Assembly: GCA_016859345.1 (NCBI GenBank)
Contig: CM029112.1
Coordinates: forward strand, 8,696,151 to 8,760,150
Direction: 5' to 3'
Source of the DNA: Istiophorus platypterus
Lineage: Eukaryota; Chordata; Actinopteri; Istiophoriformes; Istiophoridae
Length of the DNA: 64,000 bases
The notes beneath the pieces are model-generated. The model was not told the origin of the DNA. It saw only the letters and a list, made by a program, of their open reading frames with translations, and searched no databases. The translations under genes and the position numbers were made by a program. Position 1 is the first letter of the stretch; the number at the start of each line of letters is the position of its first letter. Of this stretch, positions 48,901 to 60,425 are shown one piece after another.

Positions 48901-49355
48901 TGTTACTGGGTTGACCGTGTTATACGCCGACTGAAAAAGAACAAAGTGTCAATGAACCTCTGCACCATGTTTAGCTCATGGAAGACGGAGCGGCGGATGC
49001 TGTTGGTTGACTAGCTAGCTTAAATGTCAGTAAAATCCCCTACCTCGTTCTGGTTTTCAGCGACGGGGACACTTCCACAACTGCAAGAAAATGTGAATTT
49101 ACAAGCTAAAGTCAGATGTACAGAATATCAGTAAAATTCTCTGAGAAAATCGGGTTATTACGGGTTTTCGCTGGGTCGTTTATGTTAGTTAGGAACCGCG
49201 TAAAACTACTATAACTTGCTCCTTTTGGCTGAAAATGCTTTATTTTTCCTCAATATATCGCAAAAATCTAGTGGAATCGGTTGTCAAAACGTCCAAAAAG
49301 TAAATAAATCAGATACGAACCCGTCTTTTTCAGCTTTAAGGTGTTTTTCCGCCAT
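45912..49355 (-). CDS. dsn1: Kinetochore MIS12-complex subunit DSN1
   Basis: Subunit of the MIS12 complex, which links CENP-C/CENP-T at the inner kinetochore to NDC80. Exons (high to low): 49321-49355, 49044-49080, 48651-48930, 48473-48522, 47891-47963, 47697-47784, 47513-47585, 47321-47385, 47073-47220, 46096-46183, 45912-45991, about 338 residues. Recognised from the basic RRKSWRRATITRRSLP block (residues about 88-103), which holds the Aurora B sites of the DSN1 autoinhibitory segment, then QQERLEKLMEASMK, SKPDYHGLL and the C-terminal coil CKMVRELLSIKEQSQ. The first donor (GTTCGT) is weak. The exon at 47513 could end elsewhere and the next could begin at 47392, so 5-10 residues around 212 are uncertain. 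Human DSN1 has about 356 residues. Confidence 0.85.
46184..47072 (-). other. dsn1 intron
   Basis: About 0.9 kb, AT-rich, with no recognised feature. Confidence 0.7.
47964..48472 (-). other. dsn1 intron
   Basis: About 0.5 kb, AT-rich, with no recognised feature. Confidence 0.7.
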
Positions 49356-49427
49356 TTTTTTCTTTCAAAATTTTCTTCCTACAGCGCGCGCCTATCAAGC
49401 CAAACCCCTCTATAAGACTATGAATCA

Positions 49428-49440
49428 TGGGAAGTGTAGT
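49428..49440 (-). promoter_or_regulatory. dsn1: ZNF143/THAP11-type promoter motif upstream of dsn1
   Basis: On the minus strand this reads ACTACACTTCCCA and continues TGATTC, matching the SBS/M4 promoter motif ACTAYRNNNCCCR. It lies 73 bases upstream of the dsn1 ATG, a typical promoter-proximal position for a housekeeping cell-cycle gene. Confidence 0.6.
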
Positions 49441-50954
49441 GTGGTTGCAACGAGAGAAGGACGCTGCAAACCTGCAAAGAAGGTACGAAGGAAAAGAGTC
49501 TCATGGCAGCTGTAGGTGTAGAATTCTTTTTTTTTGTTTGTTTTTTACCTTAATGACAAGATTTCACAGTTTTTCTTCCAGAGCAACAACTGTTTGCTTG
49601 CAATATTAATGGGAAAATGTTCTATCAGGCTTTGCATGAACACAGATCAATGGAACAAGGAAAAAATAAAGATCTTTAATGAATCCCCCAAGGGTTTAAA
49701 TTTCTTTTTTACGATTTTAAAATTAGAGACCATAAGTGGAAATAATGTCATGCTCGTGAATATATTTAGATATAATTAACAATTTTGTAACTGACTCCAG
49801 GAAATCAAATGCAGGCAAAAGACAAGTTTCTGTAGAGACGTGGCCTCTAGTGGGGAAGCAATCCAATCTCCTACATCTGATCCCCTGGATCAAGTTAAGA
49901 GCAAGTGTTGACTGAGAAGCTCAAAGGGTCGACCCTGGCCCTGATCCTCTTTGTACACATTGATTGGATTTCTGATATCTAGCCAAAGAGATTTCTGGTG
50001 GTTTAGCCTCCAAAGTTCAAGATGTTCTACTCAACTGATTTGACCCCCGTCATGTTATTCCCAATCGACTGGTTATTTGTTTTTGGTTTTCTAAAATATG
50101 CATTGCGTTCTGGCAAAAGCACAATGAAGTGTGTTTCATTTTGTCCAGTATTACCTCAGTATATATAGGATCGGGACATTTTCTGGGTACATTTTAAATT
50201 GGAATTTAGAACTGGTTGGATCATTCACAATAGGGAACGTGGCCAGAATGTCTGAGATAGTAAAATTCTTATAGCTGTTTCTGAAGTAGAAATACAAGTC
50301 TTTTGGAATCCTTTTACATTAATCACTGTATAAATTAGGCAATTATAAAATCACCATCCAGATTTCTTTTCTAAAATGTGTGTCAGCTTGTTTAATTAAC
50401 TCTGCAAAAGAGTTTATGTGATCACCCATGTCTGTTTGTTTGTTTGTTTACTTCTCAGCAGGATTATGCAAAATGTAATGAAGATTTGCACCAAACTTGG
50501 TGGACAGATGGGGCATGGGCCAAAGAGGTACCCATTAAATTTTGGGGAAGATCCAGATTACTTCGAATTTTTTTCTCTGAAGTCTGGTGTATGTTGTTTG
50601 AAATTGGCACTTGGGGTCTGCGCTTTACTGAGCACATTTTCTAGTTTATAAAGATGAAAAGAGCAGTCCCAACATTTGGTGATGAGAGGCTAGAACCAGC
50701 CTCTTGACTCTACATTTTTGACTTTACATGTTATGTTTCTGAATATTGAGAATTTTATCTTTACTCTTTGTTAATTTACGGTTGTGTGTTGAGATTAGTA
50801 GTTGTTTGGTAGTTAAGCTGGTAATCAGCTGGTAAGTAAACACAAAGTTCACAAGCTTCTAGTTTTTTTCAAACTGCTGCTTAGTGAGCAGTCGCATTTT
50901 GGTTTGTGCCATCACGTCTGTATTTTTATGCGCTCACCATTCCTTACTTACCTA
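49441..50954. other. dsn1-atp13a1 intergenic region
   Basis: AT-rich spacer holding one dispersed-repeat fragment (50418-50641). No gene seen. Confidence 0.65.
50418..50641 (+). repeat. Fragment of an interspersed repeat of fish genomes (unclassified)
   Basis: Begins with TGTTTGTTTGTTT, then TCAGCAGGATTATGCAAA, CACCAAACTTGGTGGA, GGCATGGGCCAAAGA and CCCATTAAATTTTGG, and ends GGGGTCTGCGCTTTACTGAG. I recognise this string of phrases as a dispersed repeat common in fish and other animal genomes, but cannot name its family with confidence. The middle section is shortened compared with copies I recall. Confidence 0.5.
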
Positions 50955-50960
50955 TTTATT
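50955..50960 (-). terminator. atp13a1: Candidate atp13a1 polyadenylation signal
   Basis: Minus-strand AATAAA about 600 bases beyond the atp13a1 stop codon, with no better signal between. The A run at 51128-51150 lies within the inferred 3'UTR. Confidence 0.4.
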
Positions 50961-51127
50961 GGACCAGAGTAGTTCATGAGCAGTGGAACATGCTCATCCT
51001 TTCCATGTGCATACTCATCAGTACTTGCACTTGACAAAACACTTGACAGGCTTCATATTTTTTATCTGTAAGTCTTTATAAGTCTGTTAGAGATGTTTTT
51101 CACTTTTTACAAAATCAAGGAGAGGAA

Positions 51128-51150
51128 TAAAAAAAAAAAAAAAAAAAAAA
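51128..51150. repeat. Poly(A) run in atp13a1 3'UTR region
   Basis: About 23 A residues on the plus strand (T run in the atp13a1 transcript sense). Confidence 0.9.
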
Positions 51151-51562
51151 TCAAAAAACACTTTTGCAATTCTCTTAGAGAATGCCCCTTTAGTGTGCCT
51201 GTCTGTTTCACTCTGTTGGGCACACAGTCTTGCACTCCGCTCAATACTGCTGTCTTCATGGCCTTTTGTAGCAGTGGGGAGGGACAGATGAAGAGAGAGA
51301 GAAATGTAGAAAAAAATGAAGTGTTTTGAGGAAAACATAAACAGAATTGAAACACAGAGCTGGTGAAAATACAGAAACACAGATGGTTCAGGAGGGGTAG
51401 AGCAGGACGAAGGAAGGGATACACGGAGTGTACAGTACTGCTCGCCATGACTGTCTCTGCTGTTATGTATGTCACAACAGCTTTAATTGTCTTCCTCATC
51501 CAAAGTCTTCTCTCCCTTTACAGTTTGGTTGGTTACAGCAGCAGTTGCTGTTGGCACTGAGT

Positions 51563-54500
51563 TCAAGAAGGCAGCCTGAGAGTTCCTTTGCCCAGCAGGT
51601 ACTGCAGAGCACGGTCCACCAGCAGAGCAGCAACAAAGTCCATCACCAGAACCTGGGCAATGATCAATTTGAACTGCAAGGAAGTAAACAAGAGGCAGGT
51701 TACCTCAGGGGGTACATTGTTCTTACAAGTCTATTAAGACCAAACAGTACATGGTAAAAAAAATGATGTCAGCTCACCTCAGTTGGAATATCTACGAGAG
51801 CAAACTGTTCATTGAATTCCGGTGAGGAACCAGTAAGAAGTCCTACAATCGCTAAACCTGACAGAGCGATACTCCATAGTAGCGGTCTATTCTCACTGAG
51901 AGATTCCATGAAGGGGTGACCCTATCAGACACAACAAGAAATGCTGTGAATCTATTATGCTATAGTGAATGCAGAGATAACAAAAACTAATGACATTAAG
52001 AATAAGTACCTTGTAATTAATGGCAAAGGTGGCCATTTGCATGGCCATGGACATTATATACACGGTGCTGTTAATTAGACTGGGTTCAAATTCTTTATAT
52101 AGATCTACAAACTGCTCTTCTCTGCAAAAGAGAAAGGACAAGTGAAAGGTTATTATAATGTATTAATGTTATGTGTAAAAAAAGGAAATATTTAACTTGT
52201 ACAGCAGAACTGCCATTTACTCTCATTCCATCTCTTTCAATCTTACTGTGATTTACCTGGGTGGACTTCTGCTTTGTGCCTCTTTGTAAAGGTACACCAG
52301 ACTACAGAAGTGAACAGCAAACTGCAACAGCACAGTCAACACCGTGTAAAGATTGAAGATGTTTGGTAAGGGCCGCTCTCGAGACAACGTTTTCAGTGGC
52401 TGTGTTATCAGGAGAAAAAGAAATAATTTGGTTTCTTTTAAAAACAGGAGAAATTTACCATGTTAGAATTAAAAGATTCAGTTAAAAAAAAAAAAAAAAA
52501 TCACCTTTCTTAGAGAACAATCAGTCAGAAAGCATGAAGAGCCTGTGTTTTCCTACATAAATGCTCACCTTTGATCTAGAGATGAAAAGGAAGCAACCAG
52601 CTAACAGCAGGCCCTGCAAGGTCGCCTGGAAATCACTGAACTTGACCCCCTCGAGGTAGAGTACAGACTGGCTATAGGCCAGTACCAGGGCATTGAGAGC
52701 AAGGATTTTAAACATCTGGAGCGTTGTCACTAGAGTGCAACGGCCTTGCTTTATTACATGGCAGACTGGGGAGAGAGACGAAGTGACGAGTTTCAGAAGC
52801 AGAATTAATTATTTTTGAATCTTCAATAACAGTGTCAAGAACTGAAAACAGGAAAAGTAAACTTTACTCACTGCACTGTATGGAGGAGAGTTTGGAGGTG
52901 AAAGGGGCTGCAATGGAGGCATCACCCAGCTTCACCACTTGTACCTGATCCTCTTCAAGTTCCCGTAAAACTTGACTGATCCTCTCCTGTTACAGAGTAA
53001 ACCATGGCTTTAGAACAGTGCACAAAAAATCTATTATTCAATGAAAAGCACATTTATTCTCTGCTTAGGGTTATAAAGGCACAATGACAGTAGTAAGTAA
53101 GAAGTAAGTGGGGAGGAGGCTAAGATCGAAATACAGGCTAGTGTGCTGGATTCAAGGGTCTCATAAAATAAATTCATTCCAGCTGCCAAGTGGCGGGAAA
53201 AGAAGAGGACAGAATTTAAGTTACTGCTAAACTTATCCCTCAAGAAAGAGGTAGGAGGTCTTTTCTAAAGAGACACGCACCTTTTGTGCTGCAAGCTGCT
53301 CTTCTCTCTGGGCCATCACCCTCTGCCTGGCTGCTCTGGAGCTCAGTTTGCTTCCTGAAGGCGGTAAAGGTCTGGATTCTGCTGTGGCTGCCTCCTTCTC
53401 TCTCCCCCTCTTCTTCTTTTCGGGTATGCGCTCAGGGGCATTGGCTAACAGAGCAACACCTGAAGAAAAACAAAACTGTCATCTCTGCTTACTGCTGGGG
53501 TCACATATAGGCATTATGCTGTAAGTCTCAGTGGTCGATGAGCCTTACCTATGTGGGCATGTTTTAGAGCTCCAACATCATTTGTGCCATCACCACACAT
53601 CAGTGTTACATAACCCAGTCCCTTAAGACTAGTGATCACAAATTCCTGAAACAGAACAGACAAACATCTTTATAGCTTATCAATTCTGAAACCAAAACAT
53701 CCTTTCAGTTCACCCTTAGAGATATTTGCATTGTTACAGAGCATCAATCCATCATACTCAAAATACCGATTCCCTAGAACTCCCAAATTACCTCTCAACA
53801 ACTCCCAGAGAAATATACCTGTCAAGTAATATGAGTGTTGTCCTCTAGCTAAAACACGTCTTTTTGTTGCATTGTATTGTATACTACTGAGACTACTAAA
53901 TGTCTAAACTGTCTAAAAGAAAAATGTATTGATGTTTGAGATAGAATGCATAAAATTTAGATTTAACTCTGTTATTGCTGTGGTTTATAAAACCCAACAT
54001 AATCTGACATTGTAGATGTCCAACCAGTTATCAATGGCTGCAGGAAAAATAATAGTTGATATTTAGCTCTGCTATGCTGTGGGAATTACCTTGAAGAGTG
54101 CAAAATACTTAAGCACTACTAGTTTTAAGGGACAAGAAGCTGCTGCTTAAGGGCCCACCTTCTGTTTTGGGCTGACACGGGCAAACACTCGTATGTGAGG
54201 CAAGAGGGTGTGGAGTAGCTGCGGGTCACAGCTCAGTCTGGCCAGGCCCTCCCCTGTTACACATAAGTCGAACTGATGCACGAATGAAGAAATGGAAGGA
54301 GGGGGGACTGGCACATGCACACTGCCGTCAATGGATTCCCACTGCCATTCACCTGTAAAACCAAATAGCATCTGATATATAAATCTGTACTTTGTCTATG
54401 TCCTTGGTCAGAAAAACCTACTGCAAAAAACTTACGACAAGAATCTTTGTGTCCTTTAGCAACAAACCTTCATCTCTGTAATACTGTAAAGTGACAACCT

Positions 54501-57500
54501 GTCTTACTCTGATTGGAGCTTGGCTGCAATATAAGTGTGTGTTCTTTCTGGATGAAATGAAGCTCTCTTGCTACATGGCATGCAGTTAGAGGATTGTCGC
54601 CTGTGATCATCACCACCTGAAAGCAGAAGGAGAAGAATCATCCATCTGAAAACCATGCTCTTTGAGTATGTGTTCACAGTTTTGTGTTGTAAGCGTATTT
54701 ACATGATGAGATGCATCCTGGATCTCTCTGATGACAGTCTTGCTGTCAGTCTTGAGGGGGCAGGACACAACCATGAACCCAGCAAAATGCAAATCACACT
54801 CCAAAGCATCGCGACTCGTCTCCCGAACCTGTATGACCCAAAAATATCCAGATCAGTTTCTAAAAAAATGTATTTTTTGTAAGACAAGACTTGAACAAAA
54901 TTAAATAAGAACCTGCTGATGACTGAGGTGTCCCATCTCTTTATAACCCAAGGCCAGCACTCTAGCCCCTTCCCGAGACATCTCTCTGTGGACGTCGTCA
55001 TAGGACGCCGGACATTCTGCAAACTACAAACAAAGCCACCTAAGAACACCAGGTACTCTTGATTAGACATGAAAATCGCAGGGTTTTTATTAAGGATGAT
55101 GTCTGTATTTACCATTCCTCTGAGTGTCTCTGGTGCTCCTTTGACAGTTGAGATGTAGCAGAGTTCAGTGGAGCCCATTTTCTCATAGGAGGCCAGGACT
55201 GACATCCTCTTCAGAGCGCTGGCAAAGTGGAAACGCTGGTGGATCTTAAGTCCCTGGGTTTTGATCCCTCGTGGGAACACCTTTTCATCTGGTCAAAAAG
55301 ACACGAGTCAACATGACAGACATTTAAGCATTATTCCATTAAGAGCAAAGGTACTCAAATGCATTATGATCTCAAATTTCAAAGTGAAGCCACTAACAAA
55401 GGTGTGGTACAAAACCCTTAAACCATGTACTGCAAATCAGAAACACACTATTCCACATAACTCTATGTAGCTAAACACAAACAAGAGCATATGTGTTTTC
55501 TCACACAACTGCCAATGCCATACATTGTGCCTTTAGTGGAGGTCATATCTCTGTACCTTTAGTGAGGGTCCAGTCCGCAGCGGTCAGCATAGCCTTCTCT
55601 AGGGGATCTCCCACCAGCTGTCCATCATCCAGAGTGACCAGTGAGTGACAGGTCGCTACCACCCTATGTGTCTCCACAGGGATCTCAGAAACGGGCATCA
55701 CCTCCTTTCCTTCTCTGTCATAGACAAAAACATTGTTCAGTAAGCACTACAAAGTGGAAATGTTTGTAAAAGTTAACCAAATTAAACCATTATATAGAAT
55801 GCTTTGTGTTTGTGCTGTACAAATGATGTTGTTTAAAGTAAATCACTGAGGACGTGGGCAGTTTACCTAAGTCCTGCCACTCCTCGCACCACCAGACTGT
55901 CACTGGTCAGGGTTCCTGTTTTGTCAAAACAGCACACTTCCACTTTTCCAGCAAATGGTATCCTGAAGGGCTCTGTACAGAATACATCTGGAGAAAGGGG
56001 AAAATGAAGATACAAATTAACCAATGCTTTTACAAGCTTTTCATTATAAGCTGCTTTGTCTAGGTTTCTTAATACATATTTCACACACACGCAGGTCAGG
56101 AGCACAAACAGACTTACAAAGTTTAGCCAGGGCAATAAGAGACGTGTTAACTGCTAGAGAAAGCTCTATGGGGAGTTCTGGTGGAACCACCGAGGTGAGG
56201 ATTAGTGTGCACTCCAGAAACAGCTTGTAGCGGTTCCTGCTGACATCCTTGGTGCCTGAGGTAGTAATACAAAACACATAGGTAGTATTTAGATATTACT
56301 TATGGCCAATGGCCACCTCCTGCTATTAGCTATCATTCTGACTATGATAATGTCTGTGTTAAATAAATTGATTGTGTGCAACTCACCTTCTACCCACACA
56401 TAAACAGCTGCAGCAATGGCAAACACAAGAAGGAAGAGGATAAAGATGAAGGTCTCCAGGTTGTTTGCGGTCACTCTCTTCACACCAAAAAGGATGGTTC
56501 GTAATAGTTTACCCTAGAGGACAGTTCGTACATACAATCAGTACAGTTTCACAGCTGACTCAACATGCCCTGAATGCCACTGAAATTTTGTCAAAACTAG
56601 AATTCACATGCATGAAAAGAAAACAGGGAGTTTAGTAATACAGACAAACTAAGCAACTTCCTCACCTGAGAAGTATAGAACCCCGTTCTCAGTACATAGG
56701 CTACACAGCCATTGTCTACAGCTGTAAATAAAGAACAGGTTTAACAGCTTGCAACTTGTTTTGATGATAAAGATGGCTGACTGATGGACTATTGAATTCA
56801 CTTTTTCAACCGTCAGTATGTGTTATTAGTAACAGAAAACTGAAGGGAGGAATTAGCACTTACGTTTTAGTCCAGCACTAGCCTTTAAAGGGGGGCTATG
56901 TTGGACCACTTTTGTACCACCAGAGATGATGTGGAGTCGAGAGTCTGCCTGAAGGTCCAACACTCGCTCTGGGTCCAAGTCTTCTACGGGCTCCTTCACA
57001 CCAAGTTGTTATGTTGTTATGTTGTTAAGCAGTTATTATGCCACCCCACAATAATCCCATACCATTTAGATTGATTGAGGCTTACACTCCAAATTCCACA
57101 CTCTGAGCTCTATATAGTGTTATCATGTATATTAGTTTTCCTCTAACCTTCATCTGGGGCACAGACTCTCCAGTCAGCATGGCCTCATCAACAATGCAAC
57201 GACCCCTGAGTAGCAGCACATCACATGGTACCAAGTTATCCTGGGGTGAACGCCCTGGGCAGGAAACAGTATACAGTATATGAAACAAACACTAACACAT
57301 TAATTGGATAACTGTTGAGAGAATTAAAATGTTGATAGGACACTTACCTATTGAAACTATATCACCAGGAACAAGCTCATCACTTGAAATAGGTCTCCAC
57401 TTCCTGTTGCGATAAACCTGGCACAAAACACATTACATAAAAATGTCATGTTGGATGTTTTAAAGAAAAGGAAAATACTTTATCTTATAACTTTAAAATT

Positions 57501-58827
57501 AAATATGCTGGTTTATATTTTAGTCAAGCCAACCTGGATCATGTAGGGCTTGTTTCCCATGCGGCGGATCTCAGACATGTTCCTCATTTGTTGCTGGACC
57601 AGGGAGGCCTCGAATGCCACCAGCATGAACAGTGTGAAAACGCTGTAGTACCAGTACTCGTCTAGACACCACAGCCCCACACAGAACACCTGATGGATGT
57701 AAGAGGACAGAAAAACTCAGATCCAAACAGGTCCAACGATGTAGTCAGAAATTTAACAAGAAACATTCACATATACACATACCTGGAAAACAAAAAAGGG
57801 AGCTGTGGCCCTTTCTTTGAAGAGCTCCAGGAAATCTGGCACCACCATCTCAGCACGATTTGTGCCGTAGCGCTTTTCCGCAGCTCTGAGTTCGGCCTCC
57901 TCCTGGTAGCCACGCCAGGACTGAAAGTAGCCCATTGAGTGGCTGATGGGAAATGCAACTGGAAGGAAACATTTTTTCTCTTTGTGGTCAAAGATGTAGC
58001 GGATCTTTTGAAACTCAAAAGATAGAGTCCCCTCCCCATGATCATCCTGTTGGTCAGATAAACAAAAAGAAATTTTAAATTCAAGCATTCTTTCGAGAAA
58101 GGCACATTAGTATTTTCTTAGGTTGGAAAAAAATTATCTGTTTATATATTTTATAATTTACACAAATCACATTAATACACGTAACTTAAAAAATACAAGT
58201 TTCTTTCATGGTATCTGAGAGAGGAATACATCAAGATAATGACATTCTCTTTACAAAAGTCTAATCACAAATGTTTATAGAAAATAATTATGTTTCATTG
58301 TCTAACTGCAGTGAGGCCATGCCAAAGCATGTCTAATTTGAGAGATTGGAGACATGTTCTCAAATAAGACAACTTGAGGCATCCTGTGATTAAATATATG
58401 AACTGACCTGGTCCCTCTGCAGTGCCACAAGCTCAGCAGAGCCATTGTTGGGGGTGGGTATGACCTTTGCCAGGGTAGCCTTGTTTGGGTCTGGTTCCTG
58501 TGTACACGAATGAACAGGTGACAAATTTACACACTGTGGCAGGTCACAGTTATATTTGGTGGAGCTGTGTGCCACTGCTGCCTTGTCCCTGAGACATGTC
58601 CTGATATGTAGCTGCTTGAGCTGTATGATGTTCAGGCACATCCTTAAAAATTTCCTAACTTTAACATTTGATGGTAACACCATTAGTGCTAGTGAGGTGT
58701 CTGTGAAATAACCTGGAATGCTTTTGTTTAACCTCCCATTCGCATGTCATAAAGTACAGCTAGACACTGAACAGGTGATTTTCCATACCAGAACAGTTAC
58801 ACACAAACACATGCACACAAACAAAAC

Positions 58828-58919
<92 letters not shown>

Positions 58920-59817
58920 CAATCAGTCTTTAGGTTTGCACAATACAGATCTTTTTTCCTATGTCAACTTCCTCTTGCACGACATTAGGGTAATGCCAAG
59001 GAAGGTCAAAAAGGTTTTTACACCCTACTTGGATAAAAGATAGCAACCTTCCATTGTCTGTGAAAATGTTTTCAGTAAAATAATCGAGGGGATCGTGTCA
59101 AAAGGGTCCCAAAGAAAAAAAATTTTCCGAACTTAAAATAAAGACAAAATAAAGGCAGTGTCCTTTAATTAGAGAACTGTCATTGCTTACTTAAACTTGT
59201 ATTGATAGTTCGGTTACTGGTGCGTTTGCAGTCAGCGCTGTGTCTTTTGAGACCGTCCCTAAAACCCCGTTATTCACGTTTCAAGCCCAATACCTGTCCC
59301 GCTCCGATGCCTTTAAGCAAGGCACCGATTCCCTACCTGCTCCTGGGCTTATGTCGACTCTGACTTTTGACTTCTACGTAAAAGGGGGAAGGGGGGATGA
59401 GGGAAAACATTGGGTTCCGTACAGATACCTCGTTATTTTTTGACGTTAATAACTGATGTTTACCTTGGAGCAAGTGAGCCAACAATGCGCGTGCACGGAC
59501 CAATAACCGGAGAGCGCCGTGAGGACGTGCGCGATCCCGATGGCGGCCAGCGCCAGGAGGCCTGCCTCCGGATACTCGGAGGCACCGTACACCCCCAACC
59601 ACACGTAGAGCCAGCCCGGGTACAGGACGGCCAGGAACGGGAGGACGGTGCCGTGCAACAGCCGGGGCCTCCGCCTGTACAGCGCCACCGAGCTCACCAG
59701 CTCGTCGCCGGTGCCGCTGTCATGCCGGCCGTGGTTCGCGGAGGGGGCCATTTGCAGCTCACCCGGTCTCCGGATACCGTCTGCAGCCATACTCCCCTCT
59801 TTCCTTACGTCGTTCAT
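51563..59817 (-). CDS. atp13a1: P5A-type transport ATPase ATP13A1 (ER transmembrane-helix dislocase)
   Basis: Multipass ER membrane ATPase that removes mistargeted transmembrane segments. 25 coding exons (high to low): 59464-59817, 58408-58497, 57783-58046, 57534-57689, 57348-57417, 57148-57254, 56864-56993, 56666-56721, 56387-56513, 56118-56255, 55867-55987, 55557-55714, 55113-55288, 54913-55023, 54703-54828, 54508-54616, 54159-54352, 53549-53645, 53281-53459, 52872-52986, 52569-52765, 52257-52399, 52010-52121, 51778-51921, 51563-51673. Total 3585 nt, 1194 residues (human about 1204). Catalytic motifs are intact: TGES 339-342, P5A signature PPELP 476-480, phosphorylated D519 in DKTGTLT, KGAPE 640-644, TGDNP 733-737, GDGTND 847-852. 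The lysine/arginine-rich loop after residue 860 is divergent, as in other species. Start: ATG at 59817; an in-frame ATG nine codons later (59790) has a stronger context and could be the real start. Confidence 0.96.
58498..59463 (-). other. atp13a1 intron 1 with long (AT)n
   Basis: About 1 kb intron carrying the 83-base AT repeat; otherwise nothing recognised. Confidence 0.8.
58834..58916. repeat. (AT)n dinucleotide repeat, about 41 units
   Basis: 83 bases of perfect TA/AT alternation in atp13a1 intron 1. Self-complementary, so cruciform-prone and likely polymorphic or assembly-sensitive. Confidence 0.97.
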
Positions 59818-60425
59818 TGTTCGTCGCTGTCCCCTCTGGCCCCCCCCTCTCTGTCGCTCACCGCCACCCCGTCGTGCTGTAAACCGGTAAAAAAAAAATA
59901 AAATAAAAATAAATAAATAAAAACGTACGATCGTACACACGGAGCGGTGCTCGGTCCCAGTCCTCGGAGCCCGTTTCTGAACTCGGTCTCCGACCGTGGC
60001 TTCCGCATACGTAACACGCAACGTGACGCGTCACGATAGGACCTCTAAAATCAAAGGGTTTTCATCCTCCGCCGAGGTTAAATTGCTCCGTTTGGGTTAG
60101 AAATCGTTTAAAGTTGGACCAAAAGGGTTAATTTGACTAAATCTAGACTAGATTTGTCTTTGAATGATTTTATTATTCGATCGAGCGGCTACACCTTTAA
60201 TAAATTAGTCGTCATTACCGGGGAGGAGCCGCTCTGTGAGATTGACACCAACCCGGACCAATAGTGTTAAAAAATAAATTTCAAAAATTTTTATTTACAT
60301 CCAACCGGGTAGTAATGGGCGTTTACGACTCAGTCGCCGTGCAGACATGGCTCCACATTCTGAAACGCTGTAGTAACCTTGATTGATCAGCGTCTTCGTT
60401 TGAGACGAGGCTAACAGGGCAATAT
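59818..60425. promoter_or_regulatory. Bidirectional promoter between atp13a1 and chchd5
   Basis: About 600 bases separate the atp13a1 start (minus strand) from the chchd5 first exon (plus strand). The atp13a1-proximal side is CpG-rich with GACGCGTCACG-type sequence near 60030; no TATA box is evident. Head-to-head housekeeping genes commonly share such a promoter; that use here is inference. Confidence 0.55.

Noticed and set aside
49840..49853. CTCF-like sequence CCACTAGAGGCCAC on the minus strand
   Set aside because: The G-rich half of the core is broken (GGCC) and no upstream submotif occurs at the 18-base offset.
54699..55280. 193-codon continuous minus-strand ORF
   Set aside because: It fuses parts of three atp13a1 exons in changing frames with intron sequence; only the first part is true coding frame.
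57001..57032. TTGTTATG direct repeats next to an atp13a1 exon
   Set aside because: A three-unit simple repeat within an intron; no functional signal beyond proximity to the acceptor.
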